Assembly: GCA_021299835.1 (NCBI GenBank)
Contig: JAJTER010000005.1
Location: 1 to 64,000, forward strand
Direction: 5' to 3'
Length of the DNA stretch: 64,000 nt
Source of the DNA: Saprospiraceae bacterium
Lineage (GTDB): Bacteria > Bacteroidota > Bacteroidia > Chitinophagales > Saprospiraceae
Position 1 is the first letter of the stretch, and every line of letters starts with the position of its first letter. The notes beneath the pieces are model-generated. The model saw only the letters and a program-made list of their open reading frames with translations. It was not told the DNA's origin and made no database searches. Of the stretch, positions 18,606 to 27,716 are shown in pieces. Made by a program: the position numbers and the translations under genes.

Positions 18606-21600
18606 ATGCTGATGAGAATACACACTAATTTATTTTTTGTATCATTATTTTGGATAGGCTTGCTAGCCCCTGTAAATGGTTTTGCTAAACAAATAGGGCT
18701 CCTACCGATTACCCATTATCCTCCTGTGCTTGTACAAAAAATGGATTCATGCAAGTTATCTTGTCAGGATATTAAGGTTTATGTAACCAATGATTGTATT
18801 TACGAAATTACCCCGGCAGAAATTCTTGGGGAATGTTTTCCTCTCTTTCAAGGCTATGTTATCGTTTATGACGGTGTTAATATGACGCCCGTTCGAGGTG
18901 GGGTCATTAATCGTTTGGGTATTTTTCCTTTCACTTTATTTAATTCAAAAGGCGGATTAGTTTGCCTCGGACAGGTATTTGTCAGGGATACTATTGGCCC
19001 CGTTTTTAAAGACGATGTGGCTAAAAGAGATTGGGAAAGCAGAGATACCCTTATTCTCTCTGAAAATGATATTCCTTCTGTATTTAATAATAATCTCAAT
19101 TGGGCAACGTCAGATGCTCCCCTGTTTTTAGGCCTCCCCTCAGTGAAAGATGGTTGTAGCCCCAATTTTATTTCGAGAAATGTGAAGGATGAATTAATCT
19201 CCTTTCCCTGTGACACGTTGATAAAATTTAAAAATGGTTCGGTTTTCCCTCACCTTATATCGAAAATTAAACGAACTTTTACCTTTACGGATAATTCTAA
19301 TAATGCCTCTGTCTTTGTTCAGGAAATTTTCTTTAGAAAAATTGGTAATCCCTCTTCCTGTGATGTAACGCCATCCCTTGCTTACGATTATGCTCCGCCA
19401 AGTTTATATTCCTTCGGGCCTTTGGGTGATAATCCTAGAATTAAATCGCACCCGAATTTTCCGTCAGGCAAAATTGATCAGAATACTACCTTTTATAAAT
19501 GTGAAGCACCTGATGATGTAAGATTTGATGTATGCTCCATTTCAGATAGCACGGAATTAGATCGTTTGGTAAAATCTGTGTATAGCGCATTCTATACCTG
19601 GCCAAATGGTTTTAAGGACACTATCAGCCTTTTTGACAAGCAAAATTTATGGAATGTTTCCTATAAATCGAGGGTTTACTCCGCTTGTAATGACGGTAAA
19701 CGGGTTCGAATTATAGTGACTATTGAAGATATTTGCCAAAAGAAAATAATTACAGATACCCTTTGGATTTATTTTTCGCGCACGTCAGGCCCCTCTTTTC
19801 CTGCACTGACGGGTTCCGGGCAAAATGGCGTTTTAGGAAGGGATGCTGCAAATCCAGTGTTTATTCAGCTACCAGGAAATGTATGTAAAAGCAATATTTT
19901 ACTGCCTTTTACGCATGGAACCGATGAACGCGATCTTGGAAAATGGTTCAATTGGACCGTGAAAGATGATTGTACGCCCCGGGCCAATTTGTTGCTTTCT
20001 TATCAGGTGGAATCTAAAGTAATCTCTGTGTCTGGGAAATTCAAAAGTTCTTCCGTTTGGAATAAGGTGAATTATCCTTTGGTTAATACCCCTTTAGGGT
20101 CGTCTATTAATGACTTGCCAGCCGGTGCGCATAGAATTATTGTGGCCGCAACCGCCGGAGAATGTGAAGCAATAAGCTATGATACGCTCTATTTTGTGCT
20201 GCAAGATCAGGTTTTCCCAAGGGTTCGCTGTAAACCGTCTGTAACATTACCTTTATTGTACAGTGCCAATTCAGATTGGTACACTAACGCAAGGACAAAC
20301 AAGGTTTCAGCAAGAATCAGAACCGATATGGTGAACAATGGCTCAACGGATAATTGTTCGCTGGACACGCTCTATCTAAGAAGGGTGGTCTCCTCTTCCT
20401 GCATTTTAGATAACTTTTTGGGGAATCTCGATTATGATAAATATGGAAATAAGGATGGGAAAGTGACTATCGCTGACTTTGAAAGAATTAATGTAGGAAG
20501 AAATGCCGGCCTTTATTATACCCCACGCTTTTTACCTTATATTGAATACTTTTGTTGCGATGCCGGCAAGGAAAATGTGGCTGAACTATGGGCAAGTGAT
20601 ATTGGCTTCGGTAACCTCACAAATAATAGTTATTGTGAATTTCAGGTTATTTTGAAAGATGTCATGAATCCCGTGGTCTTCTCCCCAAATCTAAATCAAG
20701 ATCCGAATAAAAAGGCTAAAAATTGGGTGAGTTGCACCGATACCGCAGCATTGAATGCTTTAAAAGACGAATTTAAGTCTAATGAATTGTTTGGTATGCC
20801 CGCAATTTATGGTTTGGATTGTACCGGAAAGGTTAACTATAGTACCGTTGATTATGTAAAATGCGGATCAGGGCACATTACCAGACACTGGATGGTTGAA
20901 AAATTAGTGGATAATCAAACCGTAATCGTTCGTGATTCTCAAATTATCCTGGTGCGTCCCTCTTATACTTTTACCATCAATATTCCTCCCGATACGACCG
21001 CTTTTTGTGGGTCAGATCCAGCCTTTTCCTTATCTGCCACTTCAAATGCTTGCGATTTATTGGCTATTTCTTTTGTTGACTCCCTTTCCAAGCAGCAGGA
21101 GAAAGGGAGCAATGGGATAACCATTCAAAGAACTTATACCCTGATTAATTGGTGCGATGTTCCCTCTGATTCTCTGTGTAAGGACATTACTTCAAATCCT
21201 GCAAAATTTGCACGAACCATTCCCCGTAAGTTAAACGCAAATGGAAAGGCCATCCCCTTTTATCATTCCCTGGCAAAATTAAATGCAGAGAAGGACAGAT
21301 TACTTAATGAAAATACCCTGGTCACATTCGATCCAACGAGGATGATGTCGGGATCAACACTTTCTACCTTGAGCCCGGTTTCACTGAATGATTATCCTAA
21401 AAATAATTCCTTAACCTGCGATAATGACCAGGTTTTTGCTTGGAATTATACTCAATTCCTAAACCTTACTGACACAATTAAGCCTGTTATTATTGTCCCG
21501 GATTCATCTTTGGTGATACAAACGAATGGTTCCTGTGGATTACCTATGTCTTTGACAGTTAAAGTACTTGAGAATTGCCCCTTTTCCTCTGTTTCACTAG

Positions 21601-23348
21601 ATTCCATAGTTCTTTATGAAAAAAACACAAAAACAAGGATACCATGGGGAGGAAAAAAGGATGACGGGGTTTATAAAAACGGATTTCTTACCGCCAGGGT
21701 GAATGCTATTCAACCAGGAAATTATGACCTGTGGATAGAGGTGTCTGATCATTGGAAGCAGAAATCAAGCGCTGTTTTAGCTATATCGGTAGTCCCTTCA
21801 AGTCTTCAATCCTTAGATTGTGTTCAAAAGCTAACTAAAAACTTTGTGCAGTTATCTAATAGTGAAGGTGGGCTGGTCAAGATAAATACAAGGGATGTTT
21901 TAAACGATAAAGATTTGGTTTCCAAATTATCCACTTGTTATCCCGGCTCATTTTTATCTCTTAAGAAAGTGTCAGATTTATCTGTAAGTTATATTCCGAA
22001 CGATAAAGATTCTGTATTAAGTTTCGATTGTTCAGCCTTTAAAAATATTACTATTCCATTGAGGGTTTTCCTTACCGACTCGAAGGGAATCTCTGTTTCC
22101 TGTGACGTTTCTCTCTATTTATCAGATTCTTTAAATACATGTAGTCCTAAGGTCAAATTAACTGGGGCTATAAAAACGGCTACAGGAAGACCAGTAAATC
22201 AGGTTACAGTCGGTCTCTCTGGTTTCACCACTACTTCTGGCCAGACCAATGAAAATGGATTATTTTCCATTCAGAATATTTCAACGGGAGGTCCTTATAT
22301 TTTAAAACCAGTGAGTCCCAATGATTTTAAAAATGGCGTTTCAACCTTTGATTTAGTGTTGCTTCAAAGACAGCTTCTTCAAGGGCAAACTTTAAAATCA
22401 CCCTTGCAACTTCTTGCTGCTGATATTGATAATTCTGGTAACATTAGCATTAGGGATTTGTTGGAACTGAGGAAATTGGTGATAAATCTTTCGTCCAAAT
22501 TTGAAAAAAATACAAGCTGGCGATTTATTCCCACCCATTTTATATTTCCCGATTCGTCGGATCCCTGGAAAACACCTTTTCCAGAGGAAATTATTTATGC
22601 TGATATTTCTAAAGATACCACAGGTTCCTTTACAGCGGTCAAAATTGGAGATATTTCAGGAGATGCTCCATTAAATCAGGTACCTGGTGTACAGTTCCGA
22701 AAAGAAGTTTCTCCCTGGCCATTATATTATTCCGTTACAGAAAATGCTGTCAATGGAGAGACTCTGGTTTCTTTCTTCTTTAATGAGAAAAATAAACCAG
22801 ATGGATTTCAATCGACCATACAATGGAATCCTCGTTTTTCAAACAATGTATCTTTCATTCCGGGTAGTTTAACGGCTGATTACGTAAATATCGTAGCCGA
22901 AAGAGGTTTATTGAACGTCAGTGCTGAAAAATTAACGGAGGATGGCGTGCTGTTCTCCTTGCTCTTTTCTTCAAATAATCTGCCATTTAATGACCTGTAT
23001 TTAGCTAATAATGTATTGTCACCTGAAGCATATAAGGAAGCTCAAATTTTCCCGTTGAATCTGGTTAAAAGGCCTTTTGAAAAGGAAATATTCAAGGTGT
23101 ACTCTGCTGTACCTAATCCGTTTAATAGCGAAACGGTCATTTCGTTTTATTTGCCGCAATCAACCTTTACGGAAATAATCATTAGTGATTTATCAGGAAG
23201 AATATTGAAAAAGTTGAGTGGTGAGGGTATGAAGGGTTTGAATAACTGGACACTAAATCTTTCCGAACTTACCTCAGATATTATCCTCTTTTGTAAAGTT
23301 AAAGCAGGGAACGACGAAGGATTTCAGCAAATTATAAAAATAAAATAA
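18606..23348 (+). CDS. Giant T9SS type A cargo protein with carboxypeptidase-regulatory-like and dockerin-like modules
   Basis: Signal peptide; C-terminal VYSAVPNPFNSETVISFYLP...IISDLSGRILKKL...QQIIKIK (T9SS type A CTD); LLAADIDNSGNISIRDLLELRKLV dockerin-like repeat; GRPVNQVTVGLSGFTTTSGQTNENGLFSI carboxypeptidase-regulatory-like fold. Confidence 0.85.
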   Translation: MLMRIHTNLFFVSLFWIGLLAPVNGFAKQIGLLPITHYPPVLVQKMDSCKLSCQDIKVYVTNDCIYEITPAEILGECFPLFQGYVIVYDGVNMTPVRGGVINRLGIFPFTLFNSKGGLVCLGQVFVRDTIGPVFKDDVAKRDWESRDTLILSENDIPSVFNNNLNWATSDAPLFLGLPSVKDGCSPNFISRNVKDELISFPCDTLIKFKNGSVFPHLISKIKRTFTFTDNSNNASVFVQEIFFRKIGNPSSCDVTPSLAYDYAPPSLYSFGPLGDNPRIKSHPNFPSGKIDQNTTFYKCEAPDDVRFDVCSISDSTELDRLVKSVYSAFYTWPNGFKDTISLFDKQNLWNVSYKSRVYSACNDGKRVRIIVTIEDICQKKIITDTLWIYFSRTSGPSFPALTGSGQNGVLGRDAANPVFIQLPGNVCKSNILLPFTHGTDERDLGKWFNWTVKDDCTPRANLLLSYQVESKVISVSGKFKSSSVWNKVNYPLVNTPLGSSINDLPAGAHRIIVAATAGECEAISYDTLYFVLQDQVFPRVRCKPSVTLPLLYSANSDWYTNARTNKVSARIRTDMVNNGSTDNCSLDTLYLRRVVSSSCILDNFLGNLDYDKYGNKDGKVTIADFERINVGRNAGLYYTPRFLPYIEYFCCDAGKENVAELWASDIGFGNLTNNSYCEFQVILKDVMNPVVFSPNLNQDPNKKAKNWVSCTDTAALNALKDEFKSNELFGMPAIYGLDCTGKVNYSTVDYVKCGSGHITRHWMVEKLVDNQTVIVRDSQIILVRPSYTFTINIPPDTTAFCGSDPAFSLSATSNACDLLAISFVDSLSKQQEKGSNGITIQRTYTLINWCDVPSDSLCKDITSNPAKFARTIPRKLNANGKAIPFYHSLAKLNAEKDRLLNENTLVTFDPTRMMSGSTLSTLSPVSLNDYPKNNSLTCDNDQVFAWNYTQFLNLTDTIKPVIIVPDSSLVIQTNGSCGLPMSLTVKVLENCPFSSVSLDSIVLYEKNTKTRIPWGGKKDDGVYKNGFLTARVNAIQPGNYDLWIEVSDHWKQKSSAVLAISVVPSSLQSLDCVQKLTKNFVQLSNSEGGLVKINTRDVLNDKDLVSKLSTCYPGSFLSLKKVSDLSVSYIPNDKDSVLSFDCSAFKNITIPLRVFLTDSKGISVSCDVSLYLSDSLNTCSPKVKLTGAIKTATGRPVNQVTVGLSGFTTTSGQTNENGLFSIQNISTGGPYILKPVSPNDFKNGVSTFDLVLLQRQLLQGQTLKSPLQLLAADIDNSGNISIRDLLELRKLVINLSSKFEKNTSWRFIPTHFIFPDSSDPWKTPFPEEIIYADISKDTTGSFTAVKIGDISGDAPLNQVPGVQFRKEVSPWPLYYSVTENAVNGETLVSFFFNEKNKPDGFQSTIQWNPRFSNNVSFIPGSLTADYVNIVAERGLLNVSAEKLTEDGVLFSLLFSSNNLPFNDLYLANNVLSPEAYKEAQIFPLNLVKRPFEKEIFKVYSAVPNPFNSETVISFYLPQSTFTEIIISDLSGRILKKLSGEGMKGLNNWTLNLSELTSDIILFCKVKAGNDEGFQQIIKIK

Positions 23349-23365
23349 CTATTTATTTTATTAAC

Positions 23366-23379
23366 GTGATTCATATCAC
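23366..23379. promoter_or_regulatory. FNR/CRP-family operator-like palindrome GTGAT-N4-ATCAC
   Basis: Perfect inverted repeat gtgat tcat atcac centred about 43 bp upstream of the predicted TSS. Confidence 0.6.
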
Positions 23380-23401
23380 AGCTATGCCTTCCATTTTGAA
23401 T

Positions 23402-23409
23402 TAGTTTTG
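23402..23409 (+). promoter_or_regulatory. Bacteroidota-type -7 element (TAGTTTTG) of the thioredoxin gene
   Basis: TAnnTTTG match 22 bp before ATG. Confidence 0.55.
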
Positions 23410-23430
23410 CCTTACTAAACTAAAACAAAT

Positions 23431-23742
23431 ATGGCAATCAAGAAATCGTTTAATGATCTAATTCATTCAGAAATTCCCGTTTTAATTGATTTTTCAGCGG
23501 AATGGTGCGGTCCTTGCAAAGCTATGGCTCCTATTTTAAAGGAAGTAGCTGTAAGTGTGGGTGAGCATGCGAAAATCATTAAAATTGATATTGATAGGAA
23601 TCCTGAAATAGCCCAGCAATTAAATATAACAGGGGTTCCAACGCTGGCTATTTATAAAAATGGAGAATTGAAATGGAGGGTTTCCGGCATGCAATCAGCA
23701 TTTTCTTTGGTTTCACAACTAGAATTGTACAAAAATTCTTAA
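23431..23742 (+). CDS. trxA: Thioredoxin
   Basis: [31 protein letters not shown]. Confidence 0.95.
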   Translation: MAIKKSFNDLIHSEIPVLIDFSAEWCGPCKAMAPILKEVAVSVGEHAKIIKIDIDRNPEIAQQLNITGVPTLAIYKNGELKWRVSGMQSAFSLVSQLELYKNS

Positions 23743-23766
23743 AGTAAATGTATTTTTGGGTAAAAA

Positions 23767-24336
23767 ATGCTCGACGATTTAATTTACCCTTCCTGGCATT
23801 GGTCAATTTCCGGATTAGCCATTGCCTTTATTCTTTTTTTACTTACCATGGCAGGCCGGTCTTTCGGGGTTTCCACCACTTTCAAGAATATTTGTGGGTT
23901 AGCAGGCGCGGGTAAGAAAAATGAGTTTTTTAAATTTGACTACAAAGAAGATAGTTGGAGATTATTCTTTATCGGAGGAGCCATAGTAGGCGGATTTATT
24001 GCCGGGGTTATTTTCCCAAATCCTTTCGCCGTAAGCCTCGATTCGGATACCATATTTGCCTTAGAGAAACTTGGCATCGTTTATCCTACAGCTGATTCTT
24101 TAGGTCATGGCTTCTTTCCTGATGCATATTTTCGCTGGGATAGTCTCAACGCCTGGATTATTGCGCTCGCAGGTGGTTTTCTTGTCGGTTTTGGATCCCG
24201 CTATGCCGACGGTTGTACTAGTGGTCATGCCATCACCGGACTTTCTCATTTTCAACTACCTTCTTTGTTAACCGTTATAGGTTTCTTTATCGGAGGCCTC
24301 CTAATGACTCATTTTTTATTACCTTATATCCTATAA
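23767..24336 (+). CDS. YeeE/YedE-family (DUF395) thiosulfate-type transporter, first half
   Basis: GGFLVGFGSRYADGCTSGHAITGLS motif. Confidence 0.9.
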   Translation: MLDDLIYPSWHWSISGLAIAFILFLLTMAGRSFGVSTTFKNICGLAGAGKKNEFFKFDYKEDSWRLFFIGGAIVGGFIAGVIFPNPFAVSLDSDTIFALEKLGIVYPTADSLGHGFFPDAYFRWDSLNAWIIALAGGFLVGFGSRYADGCTSGHAITGLSHFQLPSLLTVIGFFIGGLLMTHFLLPYIL

Positions 24337-24348
24337 ACTCTATCTAAC

Positions 24349-24762
24349 ATGAAAGGAATTATTTTTTTTCTCATAGGTATCTTTTTTGGCATTACTATGA
24401 CCAAATCAGAAGCTATTTCCTGGTTTCGGATTTATGAAATGTTTAGATTCGAAAGTTTTCACATGTATGGTATTATTGGCACCGCGGTGGTAATTGGTGC
24501 AATTTCTATGACGCTGCTGAAGATTTTTAAAGTGAAAGTTGCCGGCGGAGGCTTAGTAACATATACGCCCCTTCCTCTTAATATAAAAAGACATTTAATC
24601 TCCGGAACCATTTTCGGATTAGGTTGGGCTTTAGTGGGTGCTTGTCCCGGTCCTATGTTCGTTTTGGCTGGGAATGGTTATTTTTTTATTATTGTCGTTA
24701 TCGCAGGTGCAGTATTTGGAACCTATGCCTACGGGATGGTTAGAGATAAATTGCCTCACTAA
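24349..24762 (+). CDS. YeeE/YedE-family (DUF395) thiosulfate-type transporter, second half
   Basis: ISGTIFGLGWALVGACPGPMFVLAGNG motif; directly follows the first half. Confidence 0.9.
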   Translation: MKGIIFFLIGIFFGITMTKSEAISWFRIYEMFRFESFHMYGIIGTAVVIGAISMTLLKIFKVKVAGGGLVTYTPLPLNIKRHLISGTIFGLGWALVGACPGPMFVLAGNGYFFIIVVIAGAVFGTYAYGMVRDKLPH

Positions 24763-24813
24763 TTTTTTTTATGTCTTCATGCTTAATGCAATAATTATAT
24801 TTAACGATAAGCT

Positions 24814-25362
24814 TCATCGTGCGCTACCTCTATCTCGCGCTCTCTTATAGGCTTTCGTTGCTGCAAACAGGGTTATGCCAAAAAGTATAATGCCTCCCAA
24901 CGACATTAAGAAATCAAGACTGTTTTTATAAACAGCTAATAATGAAATAGCTACTAAAAATACAGTTGGAACCTCGTTTAACAATCTAAATTGAAAGGAG
25001 CTGATACCTAAGGTGCGTTTCTCCAGTTTTGGTATTAACGCTCCACACCAAAAATGGTAAAATGTAAGACCAACCAGGAAAAATAGCTTGATAAACATCC
25101 AGCTGTTGGCAGATAACCAGGCTAAACCATTTAGCCAAAGCATTCCCAAACCAAAAGTCCAGGTGATATACAAGGCAGGCTTACAAATAATAGTGTATAC
25201 CCTATGAGCCATCAGATCAAATTGATGACTTAATATGCTTCTGTCAGGTTCGCTTTTTTCCCAGGATTCAACCTGATAGACAAAAACTCTAACTAAATAA
25301 AACAGACCGGCAAACCATGAAACGAATCCGATAATATGTAATGATTTGAAGAGAAAATACAT
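24814..25362 (-). CDS. hemJ: HemJ-type protoporphyrinogen oxidase / CopD-like membrane protein
   Basis: KSLHIIGFVSWFAGLFYLVRVFVYQVE, FWCGALIPKLEKR, RLLNEVPTVFLVAISLLAVYK. Confidence 0.85.
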   Translation of the reverse strand: MYFLFKSLHIIGFVSWFAGLFYLVRVFVYQVESWEKSEPDRSILSHQFDLMAHRVYTIICKPALYITWTFGLGMLWLNGLAWLSANSWMFIKLFFLVGLTFYHFWCGALIPKLEKRTLGISSFQFRLLNEVPTVFLVAISLLAVYKNSLDFLMSLGGIILFGITLFAATKAYKRARDRGSAR

Positions 25363-25528
25363 GGTGTCCTTGGTATATAGTTAAAAAATAGATGGGCGAA
25401 AAGTAGGTAGATTTATGCCATGTTCCAAGAGAATAATATTTTAGTTCTGAAAAACTAACCTATTTTCAAATAAAATGTCTTACTTTCCATTGTTTTAAAC
25501 CAGTTTATTTTTTTTAAATGTTGAAATT

Positions 25529-26884
25529 ATGCAAACAACACCTACTTCTGCCAAATTTTCATTTATTATACTTACCGTCTTATTTTTCATTTGGGGACTT
25601 TTAACTTCCCTAAATGATATTTTAGTTCCTCATTTGAAAGCAGTATTTGATTTAAAGCATTGGCAAGCCCAATTAATTCAATTTTTCTTTTTTGGCGCAT
25701 ACTTTTTAATGAGTATCCCCGCAGGTTATTTGATTAAAAAACTAGGTTATAAAGGTGGGATTGTTTTAGGACTTACCTTAATGGGTTTTGGTTGCCTTAC
25801 CTTTTATCCGGCATCAATTATTCAGGAATATGCAGTTTTCTTATTGGGATTATTTATTTTGGCTAGTGGTATAACTATTCTACAAGTTGCGGCAAATCCG
25901 TATGTTGCTATTTTAGGGCCAGAAAATACTGCCGCTAGCCGTCTAAATTTAGCACAGGGTTTTAATTCCCTTGGACACACTATAGCGCCTTTATTAGGGG
26001 CATTACTTATTTTGCAAAATACCGATAAAGTAGATGTGTCCACCGTTCGTCTGCCTTACGTTGTTATGTCAATCATACTATTTATAATCGCCTTTATTTT
26101 TAGCAGACTGTCTTTACCTTCCATTCAGTTAGAGGAATCAAATAATAAAAAGGATTTTAGTATATGGCAATACCCGCAATTGTATCTGGGAGCAATAGCT
26201 ATTTTCTGCTATGTTGGTTCAGAAATAGCGGTGGGAAGTTTTATGGTTGAATACCTTAAGCAAGATAGTTTACTCAATTTAGAAATGAAAACCGCTGGTT
26301 CCTATGTCGCATTTTATTGGGGCGGTGCCATGGTGGGTCGATTTATGGGCGCTGTTTCTTTATCAAAACAAGGGGATAAAAATAAATTGGGCCTCATGAT
26401 CCTTTTTCCACTGATTGCTTTCGGTGTCTCCTGGATTGCCTCTACTTCTTATGGAGCTGATCCAATGCTTTCCTTTGGATTTTTAGCCGTTATGATCCTT
26501 AATTTTGTTGCTTTTCAATTTGGAAAAGGCATTCCATCCCGATTACTTTCTGTCTTTGCTCTCATGAATATCATCCTATTGGTAGTAACCATGAATACAC
26601 AAGGTCAAGTAGCTCTTTGGTCTATTTTAGGTGTCGGTCTCTTTAATTCCATTATGTGGTCAAATATTTTCACCCTTGCTATTGAAAAATTAGGCGCTTA
26701 TACGAGTGTCGGTTCTTCTGTTTTGATAATGATGATTGCAGGGGGAGCCATTATTCCACCATTACAAGGTTTATTTGCTGATATTCCCAGTGTTGGGGTA
26801 AAGTATTCTTTCCTTATTCCGGCTATCGCTTATGCATATCTAGTTTTTTATGGAATAAGAATGAGGAAGTTGGGAGAGAATTAA
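25529..26884 (+). CDS. FucP-like sugar MFS transporter
   Basis: FFIWGLLTSLNDILVPHLKAVFDL and FFGAYFLMSIPAGYLIKKLGYKGGI. Confidence 0.9.
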   Translation: MQTTPTSAKFSFIILTVLFFIWGLLTSLNDILVPHLKAVFDLKHWQAQLIQFFFFGAYFLMSIPAGYLIKKLGYKGGIVLGLTLMGFGCLTFYPASIIQEYAVFLLGLFILASGITILQVAANPYVAILGPENTAASRLNLAQGFNSLGHTIAPLLGALLILQNTDKVDVSTVRLPYVVMSIILFIIAFIFSRLSLPSIQLEESNNKKDFSIWQYPQLYLGAIAIFCYVGSEIAVGSFMVEYLKQDSLLNLEMKTAGSYVAFYWGGAMVGRFMGAVSLSKQGDKNKLGLMILFPLIAFGVSWIASTSYGADPMLSFGFLAVMILNFVAFQFGKGIPSRLLSVFALMNIILLVVTMNTQGQVALWSILGVGLFNSIMWSNIFTLAIEKLGAYTSVGSSVLIMMIAGGAIIPPLQGLFADIPSVGVKYSFLIPAIAYAYLVFYGIRMRKLGEN

Positions 26885-26934
26885 GATTTATCTACTGAAG
26901 TGTCGTTTTATTTCTGTTAACGGAAACATAATAC

Positions 26935-26965
26935 TTGAATTTTTCGTTCTGCTTTATTATATTTG
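26935..26965 (+). promoter_or_regulatory. Bacteroidota-type promoter of the arginine operon (TTG-N20-TATATTTG)
   Basis: TTG at 26935-26937 and TATATTTG at 26958-26965; predicted TSS about 26970-26972. Confidence 0.6.
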
Positions 26966-26973
26966 CATCCATT

Positions 26974-27039
26974 ATGAAAAAAACAAGGGAAGTTCAGGTT
27001 ATTTTTCCATGTCGCGTCCGCAACTTGCCTCGCCCCTAA
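26974..27039 (+). CDS. Candidate arginine leader peptide, 21 aa: MKKTREVQVIFPCRVRNLPRP
   Basis: ATG a few nt after the predicted TSS; four Arg codons (AGG, CGC, CGC, CGC), three in the last eight codons; directly precedes arginine biosynthesis genes. Confidence 0.55.
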   Translation: MKKTREVQVIFPCRVRNLPRP

Positions 27040-27044
27040 GGGCG
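27031..27044 (+). promoter_or_regulatory. GC-rich hairpin with the leader stop codon in the loop
   Basis: cgccc-ctaa-gggcg, perfect 5-bp stem, UAA at 27037-27039 in the loop. Confidence 0.5.
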
Positions 27045-27134
27045 TATTATATTAACTTCCACCCCAGGCAGTGTATTTCTGCCCATTCCCTAACCAAGGT
27101 ATTAATACTATTTTTTAAAACTTAATCTCCTGAC

Positions 27135-27716
27135 ATGGATTTAAAGGTTTTAGTGTCTTCGGCAGATCATGTGCAATATGCAGAAAATGTTTGCCTCTTA
27201 ATAGCAGAATCAGCAAAAGCAAGAGGAACAGGTATCGCAGCTCGTAAACCAGAGTATATTCGCGCCAAAATGGAAGCGGGTAATGCAGTAGTTGCTTTTG
27301 ATGGCGACGTGCTGGTAGGTTTCTGTTACGTGGAAATTTGGAGTCATAATAGATATGTTGTTAATTCAGGCCTTGTCGTACATCCGGATTATAGAAAATC
27401 GGGACTTGCCAGAGAAATCAAACGTAAAGTTTTTAATCTTGCCAGAGATAAATTTCCCGAAGCTAAAGTCTTTGGTATCACCACGAGCCTGGCTGTAATG
27501 AAAATTAATACGGAATTGGGCTATAAACCCGTTACTTTTTCCGAACTAACTCAGGATGATGCGTTTTGGGCAGGTTGTAAAAGTTGTCCAAATTATGATA
27601 TTCTGGAAAGAAATGAGAGAAGAATGTGCTTGTGTACCGCTATGTTAGCGCCCTCAAAGGTGGAAGAAGAGCAGATGACGCTCAATTTAACACATCTAAT
27701 CGTCGAAAATAAATGA
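27135..27716 (+). CDS. GNAT N-acyltransferase, probable first enzyme of arginine biosynthesis
   Basis: GLVVHPDYRKSGLAREIKRKV acyl-CoA loop; first gene of the arg operon, overlaps argG. Confidence 0.8.
   Translation: MDLKVLVSSADHVQYAENVCLLIAESAKARGTGIAARKPEYIRAKMEAGNAVVAFDGDVLVGFCYVEIWSHNRYVVNSGLVVHPDYRKSGLAREIKRKVFNLARDKFPEAKVFGITTSLAVMKINTELGYKPVTFSELTQDDAFWAGCKSCPNYDILERNERRMCLCTAMLAPSKVEEEQMTLNLTHLIVENK

Noticed and set aside
18866-19216. 116-aa ORF antisense to the giant T9SS cargo gene
   Set aside because: No independent support; opposite a continuous coding frame
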